DNA of 64,000 nt, taken from assembly GCF_900156735.1 (NCBI RefSeq), contig NZ_FTOL01000002.1, positions 124,001 through 188,000 on the forward strand. Direction: 5' to 3'. A model generated the notes under the pieces. The model was given only the letters and a program-made list of their open reading frames with translations. It searched no databases and was not told the DNA's origin. This DNA is from Chryseobacterium ureilyticum (lineage in GTDB: Bacteria > Bacteroidota > Bacteroidia > Flavobacteriales > Weeksellaceae). Both the position numbers and the translations under genes were made by a program. Positions 32,319 to 41,099 of the stretch are shown here, in pieces (within the stretch, counting starts at the first letter, position 1; each line of letters opens with the position of its first letter).

Positions 32319-32885
32319 TTAGAAATGAAAATTAAGTTCTACAAAACCTATTTTTCCAAATCCTGTTTCACTCCACCCTCTTTTTTTATCTTTTTGGAAT
32401 GTATCTTTATCTATGATATAGATGTATTTATAATAAAACATTGGTTCGGTAGAGATAGAGAAATGTGGAGAGATAAAGTACTGTACCCCTATAAAAGCTC
32501 CTATTCCATTATCATATTGAGGTTTATTGATATTTTTATAATTAGAGTACCTCATAAAGTAATCTGCACCGTAATAGAAGTTCCAGTTTCTGTATCTTTT
32601 CAAATTTCTATCTACTCCTAATTTTATGGCAAATTGAGTAAACCCACCTTCACTGTCGTCTTTTTTGAAATCGAATCCGGTTCTGTAAGACCATTTCCCT
32701 TTTGGTGAATATCTGTAATTGATGATCATGGCATTATCATCTGATGCAAAAATGGATTTAATAAACTTATTGATCCCAATTCCGATCTGATGCTGGGGAA
32801 TGGTAAACAAAGTGTCTTTCTGAGCTTGTGCCAAACAAAGTATTGAGCAAAAAAGAAAGAAAAAAGCTGTAGTAATACGTTTCAT
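32319..32885 (-). CDS. hypothetical outer-membrane beta-barrel protein
   Basis: 188 residues with a signal peptide (MKRITTAFFFLFCSILCLAQ). The mature part alternates short amphipathic strands with tight turns and ends FVELNFHF, with an aromatic final residue, as in small outer-membrane barrels. About eight strands can be imagined. No recognised family. The terminator of the upstream gene lies only 8 nt before the start codon, so expression needs either read-through or a promoter that I cannot see. Confidence 0.65.
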   Translation of the reverse strand: MKRITTAFFFLFCSILCLAQAQKDTLFTIPQHQIGIGINKFIKSIFASDDNAMIINYRYSPKGKWSYRTGFDFKKDDSEGGFTQFAIKLGVDRNLKRYRNWNFYYGADYFMRYSNYKNINKPQYDNGIGAFIGVQYFISPHFSISTEPMFYYKYIYIIDKDTFQKDKKRGWSETGFGKIGFVELNFHF

Positions 32886-32887
32886 AA

Positions 32888-32925
32888 TAAAAACATCTCA
32901 AAGACTGATTTTGTCTTTGAGATGT
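32888..32925 (-). terminator. intrinsic terminator placed next to a start codon
   Basis: Perfect 13-bp stem ACATCTCAAAGAC / GTCTTTGAGATGT with a 7-nt loop and a U tract on the minus strand. It ends the lipoprotein gene at 32944 and sits 7 nt upstream of the next start codon at 32885. Confidence 0.85.
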
Positions 32926-32943
32926 GTATTTGGGTTGTTAAAT

Positions 32944-34020
32944 TTATTTTATGTAGTTTGCAAATATAGCTTTGATCTTTTCTTCAAAATCACCGATATA
33001 TACGTCAGTATTCTCCGTTGTTCCGTCAAAGTAAACAATGAAGAATTCTCCTTTTCCATTTACAGTTTTATAAACGATATCACCTACTTTTTGTCCTGAA
33101 TAGAACACTTCAGCCTTAGAGTTTGCATTGATCTGAGCGTCTGTAGGATCATTAAGCGGTGCTAATGCCTCAACATTCATGCTGTAAGTAATTTTCAGAT
33201 TTCCTTCACTTACATATCCTGATACTGCTTTAAAATCGTCCTTAGATGAAATGTTTGCATAGTCAGCATGTTTTAAAGTAACGTTAGCCACTACTTCACT
33301 GCTAGGACCCTGAGGAGTTGCTGCAGCATATTTAAGCTGGAAATCTTTGCTTGAATTTCTTTGCCATACGATATTCTGCGTCATTGGAGATGCATAGATC
33401 TGAACATTTGCGCTGATTGGCATACTAAAGTTAGTACTGTTATCAAAAGTAACATTTGATAAGTTCATACTAAAGATCGTGTTATTGCTTCTTTTTAATG
33501 TAAGATTAAAAGTTTTTGGAAGCCAGATTGTTTCAGAATTGTAGCTTGTCTGTGTATCTGTGTAAGAAGTAAGTGTTAATTCTCCATCGATAGCTGCTTG
33601 ATTTTGTACGGACGGAAATTTTAGAACAACTGCTGAAGCATTTGGCGCCTTAGTCCATGCCCCTGTAGCGTTGTTATAAGTATATGTTCCCAGCTTACTT
33701 GCAAATTGTAGTTTATTATCGATCAAAACATCACCGTATTGATTTTCAAAACTTTCTACAACATTATTCAGATAGCTGTCATCATACTCCTGAGCAGTAT
33801 TATTGAACATCGTATACAAGATATACTTGGACAGATCTCCATCGTCCAATGTATTTAATTTGTCGTAAAAACCATTGATGGTTTTCTTAATGTTTTCTTT
33901 GTCTTGTGCTACTGAAGTTGTACGATTCTCTGATACAACATCATCGGAAGAACTTCCGCACGCTTGAAATCCAAGAATGGTTACTAGTCCCATTCCTGCG
34001 AATAAAATAAATTTTTTCAT
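32944..34020 (-). CDS. hypothetical lipoprotein
   Basis: 358 residues with a type II signal peptide (hydrophobic stretch ending GFQAC, Cys21) followed by a Ser/Asp linker, which in Bacteroidetes may signal surface exposure. The rest contains many beta strands and internal pseudo-repeats rich in Thr, Ser and Asn. No family recognised. The promoter is well defined: TTG, 19-nt spacer, TACTTTCG at 34039-34068. Confidence 0.7.
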   Translation of the reverse strand: MKKFILFAGMGLVTILGFQACGSSSDDVVSENRTTSVAQDKENIKKTINGFYDKLNTLDDGDLSKYILYTMFNNTAQEYDDSYLNNVVESFENQYGDVLIDNKLQFASKLGTYTYNNATGAWTKAPNASAVVLKFPSVQNQAAIDGELTLTSYTDTQTSYNSETIWLPKTFNLTLKRSNNTIFSMNLSNVTFDNSTNFSMPISANVQIYASPMTQNIVWQRNSSKDFQLKYAAATPQGPSSEVVANVTLKHADYANISSKDDFKAVSGYVSEGNLKITYSMNVEALAPLNDPTDAQINANSKAEVFYSGQKVGDIVYKTVNGKGEFFIVYFDGTTENTDVYIGDFEEKIKAIFANYIK

Positions 34021-34038
34021 GGTTATTTTTTTACGGTG

Positions 34039-34068
34039 CGAAAGTATATATTTTTTTTATTTATTCAA
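34039..34068 (-). promoter_or_regulatory. promoter of the lipoprotein gene
   Basis: On the minus strand TTG (34066-34068), 19-nt spacer, TACTTTCG (34039-34046), one mismatch from TAnnTTTG. It lies 18 nt upstream of the ATG. Confidence 0.6.
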
Positions 34069-34087
34069 AACTTTTAACTAAAAACGC

Positions 34088-35269
34088 TTATTTATCATCT
34101 AAAATCTCTAAAATAATCTCACATCCTTTTCTTATCTCATCTTTTGAAATAGTCATTGGTGGGGAGATTCTCAGATATTCGTTTCTGTAGAGCTGCCAGA
34201 AAACAATAAGTCCTTTTTCCATACATTTCTTAGCTACTTCCAATGTATATTCAGGTTCTCCAAGATTTACAGCAAGCATTAAGCCTTTTCCATTGATATT
34301 TTTAATCTTCGGATGAACCAAAAGTTCTCTGAATAATTTTTCTTTTTCTTCCACTTCATTCATCAAACCACTTTCCAATACTTCTTTTAAAGTAGCATGA
34401 CTGGCTGCAGCGATCAAAGGGTTTCCTCCAAAAGTGGTAACGTGTCCCAGCTTTGGTGAATGGGATAATGTTTCCATAATTTTTCTGGAACTCATAAAAG
34501 CTCCAACAGGAACTCCGCCCCCCATTCCTTTCCCCATAACAAGAATATCCGGAACGATTCCAAAATGTTCAAAGGAGAATAATTTACCTGTTCTTCCGAA
34601 TCCCGGCTGGATTTCGTCTAAAATTAAAAGAGCTCCTACTTCTTCACATCTTTTTTTCAGCTTGATCAGATAATTCTGATCCGGAACTAAAAACCCTGCT
34701 GCTCCCTGAATGGTTTCCAGAATAACACAAGCCGTCTTTTCTGTAATTTTATCGAAATCATTTTCATTATTGAATTCAATAAAAGTGACCATTGGCAATA
34801 AGGGACGGAATTCTCTCTTATGATTTTCATTTCCTGAAACACTTAATGCGCCGTGAGTATTCCCATGATAAGAATTTTTAAAGGAAACAATTTCTTCTCT
34901 TCCTGTATATCTTTTAGCCAGTTTTAAACTTCCGTCTATTGCTTCTGCTCCACTGTTAACCAAATAAGTAACTTCCAGAGGTTCCGGAGTAGCTTCTGCC
35001 AGCAACTTACACAATGCAATAGGCTTTTCCTGTGCGTATTCGCCGTATACCATTACATGAAGATATTTATCTGCCTGTTCTTTAATGGCATTCACAACTT
35101 TTGGGTGTGAATGTCCTAATGTATTGGCAGAAACTCCTGCTACAAAATCAAGATATCTTCTTCCATCGGTACCATAGATATAGTTTCCTTCTGCTTTTTC
35201 TACTTCAAAACCTGCGGCAAATTTAGTAGTCTGTGCCTGATATATAAAAAAATCTTTGTGCATTTCCAT
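34088..35269 (-). CDS. class III aminotransferase (ornithine/acetylornithine type)
   Basis: About 393 residues from Met at 35269; another Met follows at 35263. The in-frame Met at 35290 overlaps the -7 box and is rejected. PLP-dependent fold type I: VNSGAEAIDGSLKLAKRYTG, FKNSYHGNTHGALSVSG, LDEIQPGFGRTGKLFSFEHFG and the Schiff-base lysine in VMGKGMGGGVPVGA. The class transfers amino groups from omega-amino acids such as ornithine, acetylornithine or 4-aminobutyrate; the exact substrate cannot be chosen. Monocistronic. Confidence 0.9.
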   Translation of the reverse strand: MEMHKDFFIYQAQTTKFAAGFEVEKAEGNYIYGTDGRRYLDFVAGVSANTLGHSHPKVVNAIKEQADKYLHVMVYGEYAQEKPIALCKLLAEATPEPLEVTYLVNSGAEAIDGSLKLAKRYTGREEIVSFKNSYHGNTHGALSVSGNENHKREFRPLLPMVTFIEFNNENDFDKITEKTACVILETIQGAAGFLVPDQNYLIKLKKRCEEVGALLILDEIQPGFGRTGKLFSFEHFGIVPDILVMGKGMGGGVPVGAFMSSRKIMETLSHSPKLGHVTTFGGNPLIAAASHATLKEVLESGLMNEVEEKEKLFRELLVHPKIKNINGKGLMLAVNLGEPEYTLEVAKKCMEKGLIVFWQLYRNEYLRISPPMTISKDEIRKGCEIILEILDDK

Positions 35270-35287
35270 TGTCTCAAAAAATTTCAG

Positions 35288-35295
35288 CAAAGCTA
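35288..35295 (-). promoter_or_regulatory. -7 promoter element of the class III aminotransferase gene
   Basis: TAGCTTTG on the minus strand. It overlaps the in-frame Met at 35290, so the true start is downstream at 35269 or 35263. Confidence 0.5.
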
Positions 35296-35418
35296 TAAAA
35301 GATTCAGCAAATGCCGAAATTATTAGCTGGGAATAAAAAGTTACACTTTAATAATTTAAGAGTACTATTGAATTTGAAACATTAGAAAATATGCCTACCA
35401 CAATTAAACTTAGTAGAA

Positions 35419-35446
35419 TAAAAAAACCGCTTCGGTAAAAGCGGTT
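35419..35446 (-). terminator. intrinsic terminator after the OstA-like gene
   Basis: 8-bp stem AACCGCTT / AAGCGGTT and a U tract on the minus strand. Confidence 0.8.
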
Positions 35447-35452
35447 CGTATA

Positions 35453-37195
35453 TTATTTTCTTACTCTTTTTGGTTTCTTGGCTTCTTCTTTGGCTTTTTC
35501 GTCGTCAATCGTTTTCTGAGCCTGATTAAAGAGTTCGTTATCTGCGGTATACTTTATTTCTTCGTTATTAGGGCTGTCTACCAAAATATCCTGCCACTTT
35601 CTGATCCTGTCTTTGGTATTCCAGTTGAAGTCTGGAAATTTCCTTCGTGAAGGTTCAATTTTGCTCATCGGATAGGTATCTGATACGGCTCCTATACTGC
35701 ATGAAATGATCTGTAAAGCTTTTTCTTCAAATAAAGCACCGATAATTCCGCATGTTGAAAGCGTGATTCCTATTCTTTCAGGTTTTTTGGTTTCCTGGTC
35801 GGTATCGTCTACATATGCAATCGCCTGTGCATTTCCTACAACTCTTGCTTCTTTAATATCATTCCCTTGGTAATAAACAGTCATGAATTTTCCTTTTACC
35901 TGATTGAATTCATCTTTCAGGGTTAAAGAATCTACTTTACTGATTGCAAAGGCATTTCCAATAACTTTTAAGGAATCTATATTTTCATTTTTTGTATTAA
36001 AGTAAGCTTCTACTTTATCTCCCGTTACCTGCTTTTCTCCACTCCAAAGAATAGGGTTTGTAAACATATGCATTACTCCATCTGTTTCATTAAAAGCAAT
36101 AGAGTCTGCTCTACCCTGCGCATTGGATTTGTATATTCTTGCTTTTTTATAGGCTCTCAAAAAGCTTTTCTTTACAGTGATATCTAAAGTATCCGGTTTT
36201 TGATAAGAGATAATTTTTTCTGCTGCAAAATATGCTGTATCTTTCTCCATGATTTTAACAGCATAAGGATTCTTAGTCATCATTGAGGAGTCTTTTTTCT
36301 CAAAGATTTCACCGTATCCTCCTTTTATATAGCGTCTTTCTTTTGGATCATCCAGCGTTACATTTCCGGTTGCTTTACCAAATCCGGTAATCTGATTGAA
36401 ATACATATCATCTCCAGTCAGAATTTTATCATTATAAAAGATCTTGGAATTCTTATTCAGGAAAGCTTCTTTGGTTTCCATTCTGTAAGTTCCTCTTTCC
36501 GTATAAACTCTGTTTTTAGGATTTGCTCTGTTGGTAATGGTGGTAGGACCAAAAAACTCAGCAACTTTTGTATTCTGGTTTTGTTTGATATTTACTCCTT
36601 CAATGATGTATTGCGCGTTATCTATTTTCACATTTCCAACGAAATCAATCATTTTAGTATCAAGGAAATAGGTAGCAGATTTGGTATACATCACATTTCC
36701 CTGAGTATCAGAGATGGTACCACCTGTATTAAAATATGCCTGACTGGCAAGCTTATCATAATACAGAATTTCTGTTTTAATGGTTTGTTTAGGATCTGTA
36801 AGGACAACATTTTTTCGGGCAACACCTTTTTGGGTATTACCATCATACTCCATTTCTCCTGCTGTAATGACAGAGCCGTCAGCATTTTGAAGTCTTACGT
36901 TTCCGATTGCTTTAGCAAAGTTTTCTTCACTGTAAAGCACCACTTCATCTGCTGTAAGTATAGACCCTTTTTGTTCTATCTGAACGTTACCGATGAAATA
37001 TTGATTTCCATCGTATTTTGCGGGGTCTTTGATAATTTTATCTGCATTGATAAGCTTTATTTTCTCCTCTGGTTTCAGCGGTTGTGTTTTAGCCGGTGAA
37101 GGATTCTGTAAATAAGGATCTCTCTTCACAGGGGTTTTATCCTGCGCCATGCTGAGCGTAGAAATAAAGATAAACAGAAAAAGGATTATTCTCAT
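35453..37195 (-). CDS. OstA-like protein (LptA/LptD N-terminal-like, LPS transport)
   Basis: 580 residues with a signal peptide ending SMAQ. Repeated OstA/LptA-type beta-jellyroll units are visible: YFIGNVQIEQKGSILTADEVVLY, AKAIGNVRLQNADGSVITAG, ATGNVTLDDPKERRYIKGGYG. In other bacteria these folds carry lipopolysaccharide across the periplasm or form the periplasmic part of LptD. The long version without an LptD barrel is common in Bacteroidetes. It ends with a basic tail (KKPKRVRK). It follows the Fur-type regulator gene by 3 nt, so both are likely in one transcript. Confidence 0.88.
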   Translation of the reverse strand: MRIILFLFIFISTLSMAQDKTPVKRDPYLQNPSPAKTQPLKPEEKIKLINADKIIKDPAKYDGNQYFIGNVQIEQKGSILTADEVVLYSEENFAKAIGNVRLQNADGSVITAGEMEYDGNTQKGVARKNVVLTDPKQTIKTEILYYDKLASQAYFNTGGTISDTQGNVMYTKSATYFLDTKMIDFVGNVKIDNAQYIIEGVNIKQNQNTKVAEFFGPTTITNRANPKNRVYTERGTYRMETKEAFLNKNSKIFYNDKILTGDDMYFNQITGFGKATGNVTLDDPKERRYIKGGYGEIFEKKDSSMMTKNPYAVKIMEKDTAYFAAEKIISYQKPDTLDITVKKSFLRAYKKARIYKSNAQGRADSIAFNETDGVMHMFTNPILWSGEKQVTGDKVEAYFNTKNENIDSLKVIGNAFAISKVDSLTLKDEFNQVKGKFMTVYYQGNDIKEARVVGNAQAIAYVDDTDQETKKPERIGITLSTCGIIGALFEEKALQIISCSIGAVSDTYPMSKIEPSRRKFPDFNWNTKDRIRKWQDILVDSPNNEEIKYTADNELFNQAQKTIDDEKAKEEAKKPKRVRK

Positions 37196-37198
37196 TAA

Positions 37199-37672
37199 TT
37201 AATCATTCTTAGTGCCATAAAAATATAGCGAATGAGAATCAATTTTTACGCCAAATGCTTCTTCAATGGCTTCTTTGATTCCTTGGATTCTTGGGTCACA
37301 GAATTCAATAATTTCTTCGATTTCTTTATCAGAGTCTTTTTTGTAGATCACCAAATGGTCATGCTGTTTATCAAAATAAGACTTCTCATAAGATGAAGAG
37401 GTCAGGGTCTTTTCTCCAAACTGATGCTTACGGATCAATCCTGCATCAAGGAAAATTTCAATAGTGTTGTAAATGGTAGCCTTAGAAACATGATATTTCT
37501 TCTGCATCATGAGAAGATACAGATCATCAACATTAAAGTGATGATCCATATTATAAATCTCTTCTAGTATCGTATACCTTTCAGGAGTGTTTCTGAACCC
37601 TTTTTCTAATAAGTAGTTTCTCAAAACGTCCTTGATCAAGGCTATATTTTTTTCTTTTTGTACTGTATCCAT
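37199..37672 (-). CDS. Fur family transcriptional regulator
   Basis: 157 residues. The winged helix covers about 1-85 (RNTPERYTILEEIYNMDHHFNVDDLYLLM ends with the recognition segment VSKATIYNTIEIFLDAGLI). The dimer domain starts at HDHLVIYKK. The two CxxC pairs that hold the structural zinc in many Fur proteins are absent; the first pair is replaced by IYKKDSDK. It may be Fur, PerR or Zur; the metal cannot be decided. It shares a transcript with the OstA-like gene. A perfect -7 box (TAAATTTG, 37688-37695) precedes it. Confidence 0.88.
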   Translation of the reverse strand: MDTVQKEKNIALIKDVLRNYLLEKGFRNTPERYTILEEIYNMDHHFNVDDLYLLMMQKKYHVSKATIYNTIEIFLDAGLIRKHQFGEKTLTSSSYEKSYFDKQHDHLVIYKKDSDKEIEEIIEFCDPRIQGIKEAIEEAFGVKIDSHSLYFYGTKND

Positions 37673-37687
37673 TAAAAAAATTATCTA

Positions 37688-37695
37688 CAAATTTA
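37688..37695 (-). promoter_or_regulatory. -7 promoter element of the fur-family/ostA operon
   Basis: TAAATTTG on the minus strand, 15 nt before the start codon. Confidence 0.5.
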
Positions 37696-37739
37696 TTGAT
37701 TTTTATTTAAATAGATAGTATGGTTAAATATCCTAACGC

Positions 37740-39731
37740 TTAAGAGTTGTGACGGAAGTACCCGGATTGTTCGATTTTATTGTCATAAACTGTAAGCTCT
37801 GTGATAGGGGCAGATTCTACTTCAACGTTGTGAGAAGATACTCCCCAAGCCTTAAAGTCATCACTTCCGATATACTTCACGAAGTTATAAATATTAAGGG
37901 TAATCTTTTGTTTAACAGTTAAAAGTATATCGTTGATATAAGTATTATCTATAATCACATATTTCAGATCCGGTGGTATATCATGAGCTCTTAAAGATGG
38001 GTGGCTGCTTCTTGAAGGAATGGTTCCGTCTGCCATAAGATCTCTCAATACCATATTGAAATAATCGTTGATTCTTCGGTCTACTTTAAATCCTAGAAGG
38101 AAATTGATCTTATAAACAGTTCCTGGTAAAATCTCGTCTACTGTATACTTGAATGTATATGGATCTTCCTGGTTTACAATACTTAATATAAAGTAATGAT
38201 CGGCTCTTTTAGGTTGTTTTTTAATGATGGAATAGATAATTTTTGATTCTACTTCATCGTTTCTTTTTGCTCTGCTCAGATAAGCAAGGTTTGTGGCATA
38301 TTTTGGAATCGTTTCATCCAGCTTCATGTCTTTAATGATTGAAATGTATTTATCAATCTTTACATACTGAATAAAGTTTGCTTTAATTAATCTTCCGTTA
38401 TACCAAGCGTACATACATACGGCAATGAATCCACCTAATACCATTGTTAACCAACCTCCGTCAACGAATTTAATTACGTTTGCATAGAAGAACCCTGATT
38501 CAAGGAACAGATAAACGATAGCAAAACCGAGGATAAATATTTTATTAACTCTTGTACGGCTCAGCCAGAATAAAAGAAGAATGGTGGTCATCAGCATGGT
38601 AATGGTAATCGTCAGTCCATAGGCTGCTTCCATACTTTCTGATTTCTGGAAGAATATTACTACTACAAAACAGAATGCCATTAATCCCCAGTTGATTCTA
38701 GGAATATACATTTGTCCTTTGATCCCTGAAGGATATTCAATATGTTGGTTAGGCCAGAAAGAGATAGACATTGCTTCTGAGAACATGGTGAATGATCCTG
38801 TAATTACAGCCTGACTAGCAATAATTGCAGCTGCTGTAGCCAAAATTACACTTGGTAAAACCGCCCATTCCGGCATGATTCCAAAGAAAGGGTTTACTCC
38901 GTTGTGTACCTGGTGATAGTTATCCAACAACCATGATCCTTGCCCTAAATAGTTCAGGATAAGCATTAGTTTAACGAATATCCAGCTGATTCTGATATTT
39001 TTTGCTCCGCAGTGTCCTAAATCTGAGTATAAAGCTTCTGCTCCTGTTGTACAAAGGAAAACAGCTCCCATAATCACGATAGCACTTGATGAGTGGGTAA
39101 TCAGGTTATAGGCATACATCGGATTGAAAGCCCTGATAATTTCGATATGATCAAAAATATGCATTGATCCTGAAATTCCTAAAACCAGAAACCAGGTCAC
39201 CATGATGGGTCCGAAAAATTTACCAATAGATGCTGTTCCGAACTGCTGTACAACAAAAATGATAAATAGGATGACTAAGGTGATGAGAACAACCGGTGTT
39301 TCGGGGTTATAGATCTTTAATCCTTCAATTGCCGACATTACGGTTAATGAAGGTGTAATGACACTATCTGCCACCAGCGTGGATGCTCCTATGATGGCGA
39401 CTACATAGAGCCATTTTTTCTTGAGCTTTTTTACTAATGAATATAACGCCAGAATTCCCCCTTCACCATTGTTGTCTGCTCTAAGAGCAATGATCACATA
39501 TTTAAGGGTGGTTTGAAGCGTCAATGTCCAGATGATACAGGATAATGCTCCCTCAATGTATTCATCAAACGGCATGGTAGCACCGTCTTTTCTTGCGTTC
39601 ACAATCGCCTTCATTACGTAGAGCGGAGATGTTCCAATATCCCCGAAAACGATTCCTAGCGAAACAATAACGCCTACAAATGAAAGCTTCTTTAAGTCAA
39701 AGTGATGACCGCCTTCTGTAACTTCTGCCAT
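37740..39731 (-). CDS. kup: KUP/HAK/KT family potassium uptake transporter
   Basis: 663 residues from the ATG at 39731 (MAEVTEGGHH); the frame can be opened at a TTG at 39740, but ATG is preferred. Twelve membrane segments in the first 440 residues; the family signature GDIGTSPLYVMKA lies in TM1, and the EGGILALYSL region follows TM2. The C-terminal 220 residues are cytoplasmic. It imports potassium with protons, driven by the membrane potential. A -7 box TAAATTTG lies at 39759-39766. Confidence 0.95.
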   Translation of the reverse strand: MAEVTEGGHHFDLKKLSFVGVIVSLGIVFGDIGTSPLYVMKAIVNARKDGATMPFDEYIEGALSCIIWTLTLQTTLKYVIIALRADNNGEGGILALYSLVKKLKKKWLYVVAIIGASTLVADSVITPSLTVMSAIEGLKIYNPETPVVLITLVILFIIFVVQQFGTASIGKFFGPIMVTWFLVLGISGSMHIFDHIEIIRAFNPMYAYNLITHSSSAIVIMGAVFLCTTGAEALYSDLGHCGAKNIRISWIFVKLMLILNYLGQGSWLLDNYHQVHNGVNPFFGIMPEWAVLPSVILATAAAIIASQAVITGSFTMFSEAMSISFWPNQHIEYPSGIKGQMYIPRINWGLMAFCFVVVIFFQKSESMEAAYGLTITITMLMTTILLLFWLSRTRVNKIFILGFAIVYLFLESGFFYANVIKFVDGGWLTMVLGGFIAVCMYAWYNGRLIKANFIQYVKIDKYISIIKDMKLDETIPKYATNLAYLSRAKRNDEVESKIIYSIIKKQPKRADHYFILSIVNQEDPYTFKYTVDEILPGTVYKINFLLGFKVDRRINDYFNMVLRDLMADGTIPSRSSHPSLRAHDIPPDLKYVIIDNTYINDILLTVKQKITLNIYNFVKYIGSDDFKAWGVSSHNVEVESAPITELTVYDNKIEQSGYFRHNS

Positions 39732-39758
39732 ATCAGCCAATTTATTTTTTTAAAAGCG

Positions 39759-39766
39759 CAAATTTA
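39759..39766 (-). promoter_or_regulatory. -7 promoter element of kup
   Basis: TAAATTTG on the minus strand, 27 nt before the ATG at 39731. Confidence 0.5.
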
Positions 39767-39814
39767 TATCAATTTTATGACCCCAAGAATTTTTCTTCAT
39801 GAATATAATAAATG

Positions 39815-39838
39815 AAAAAACTTCCTTTCGGAAGTTTT
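39815..39838 (-). terminator. intrinsic terminator after pdhB
   Basis: Stem AAAACTTCC / GGAAGTTTT with a TTTC/GAAA tetraloop, U-rich on the minus strand. Confidence 0.75.
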
Positions 39839-39847
39839 TCTCTATAA

Positions 39848-40828
39848 TTATTTTACGTACATCGCTTTTTTGATTTCCTCTTTCACTTTTTCAAGCTTAG
39901 GGAACCATTCTGCAAATAATGCTGCAGAGTAAGGTGCAGGTGCATCAGGAGTAGTAATTCTCTTGATTGGAGCATCTAAATAATCGAATGCTTTTTGCTG
40001 TACCATGTATGTAATTTCAGAAGATATAGATCCGAATGGCCAAGCTTCTTCTAAGATTACTAATCTATTTGTTTTCTTTACAGATTCTAAAATGGTATCG
40101 AAATCTAAAGGACGAACGGTTCTAAGGTCAATAACCTCTACAGAAATCCCTTCTTTTTCCATATCTTCCGCTGCCTGCATCGCTAACTTCATGATTTTAC
40201 CAAAAGAAACTAAAGTAACATCTTTACCTTCTCTCTTGATATCTGCTTTTCCGATTGGTAAATAGTACTCTTCTTCAGGAATTTCCATTTTATCACCATA
40301 CATCTGCTCAGATTCCATAAAGATAACCGGGTCATTATCCTGAATAGCTGTTTTCAACAATCCTTTTGCGTCATAAGGGTTTGAAGGTACTACAACCTTA
40401 AGCCCTGGACAGTTTGCAAACCAACCTTCAAAAGCTTGAGAGTGAGTAGCTCCTAATTGTCCTGCAGAAGCAGTAGGTCCACGGAAAACGATTGGGCAGT
40501 TCCACTGTCCACCACTCATCTGACGGATCTTTGCCGCATTATTGATAATCTGGTCAATCCCTACTAATGAGAAATTGAATGTCATAAATTCTACGATAGG
40601 TCTGTTCCCATTCATTGCAGCTCCTACAGAAATCCCTGTAAACCCAAGTTCTGCAATCGGTGTATCGATCACTCTTTTTGGACCAAATTCATCCAGCATT
40701 CCTTTTGAAGCTTTATATGCACCATTATATTCTGCAACTTCCTCCCCCATCAGGTAGATAGATTCGTCTTTACGCATTTCCTCGCTCATTGCCTGTGCAA
40801 TTACCTCACGAAAAGTATATTCTGCCAT
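39848..40828 (-). CDS. pdhB: pyruvate dehydrogenase E1 component, beta subunit
   Basis: 326 residues, family length. Opening EYTFREVIAQAMSEEMRKD and LMGEEVAEYNGAYKASKGML, with the ThDP-activating Glu in DTPIAELGFTGISVG; then RGPTASAGQLGATHSQAFE and the C-terminal transketolase-like domain VLEEAWPFGSISSEI. With the alpha subunit it decarboxylates pyruvate in the PDH complex. The alpha and E2 genes are not in the window. It has its own -7 box and terminator, so it is transcribed alone. A branched-chain 2-oxoacid E1 beta is the alternative, less likely by motif. Confidence 0.92.
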   Translation of the reverse strand: MAEYTFREVIAQAMSEEMRKDESIYLMGEEVAEYNGAYKASKGMLDEFGPKRVIDTPIAELGFTGISVGAAMNGNRPIVEFMTFNFSLVGIDQIINNAAKIRQMSGGQWNCPIVFRGPTASAGQLGATHSQAFEGWFANCPGLKVVVPSNPYDAKGLLKTAIQDNDPVIFMESEQMYGDKMEIPEEEYYLPIGKADIKREGKDVTLVSFGKIMKLAMQAAEDMEKEGISVEVIDLRTVRPLDFDTILESVKKTNRLVILEEAWPFGSISSEITYMVQQKAFDYLDAPIKRITTPDAPAPYSAALFAEWFPKLEKVKEEIKKAMYVK

Positions 40829-40851
40829 ATTCTCTTGAAAAATTTAGACTA

Positions 40852-40859
40852 CAAAAATA
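40852..40859 (-). promoter_or_regulatory. -7 promoter element of pdhB
   Basis: TATTTTTG on the minus strand, 23 nt before the ATG. Confidence 0.5.
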
Positions 40860-40882
40860 GTGTTTTTTTATTATACACATAA

Positions 40883-40914
40883 TAAAAAGGCATCTCATTT
40901 GAACGAGACGCCTT
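40883..40914 (-). terminator. intrinsic terminator after the sigma factor operon
   Basis: 10-bp stem AAGGCGTCTC / GAGATGCCTT (minus strand, one G-U pair) followed by UUUUUAUUAU. Confidence 0.75.
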
Positions 40915-41099
40915 AATATTAATGATAATTTAAGAAAGGATATTTGGTGGGAAAGGGAGCTGGAAGCTGGAAGAAGTAAGTTATTGAGGTTTACAAAACT
41001 ACTGAAAATGTATTTTTATGACCTTTTACAGCCTGTTTCATTATAAAATTCTAATATAAGTTTTCAAAAACCATCTATGCTGGCATCCGTCTTCCTTTA

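Noticed and set aside
36581..37099. 172-aa plus-strand frame inside the OstA-like gene
   Set aside because: Antisense shadow of a well-supported gene; no promoter or family match.
40950..40980. AGCTGGAAGCTGGAAG tandem repeat
   Set aside because: Only two short imperfect units in a gene-free gap; no array and no evident function.
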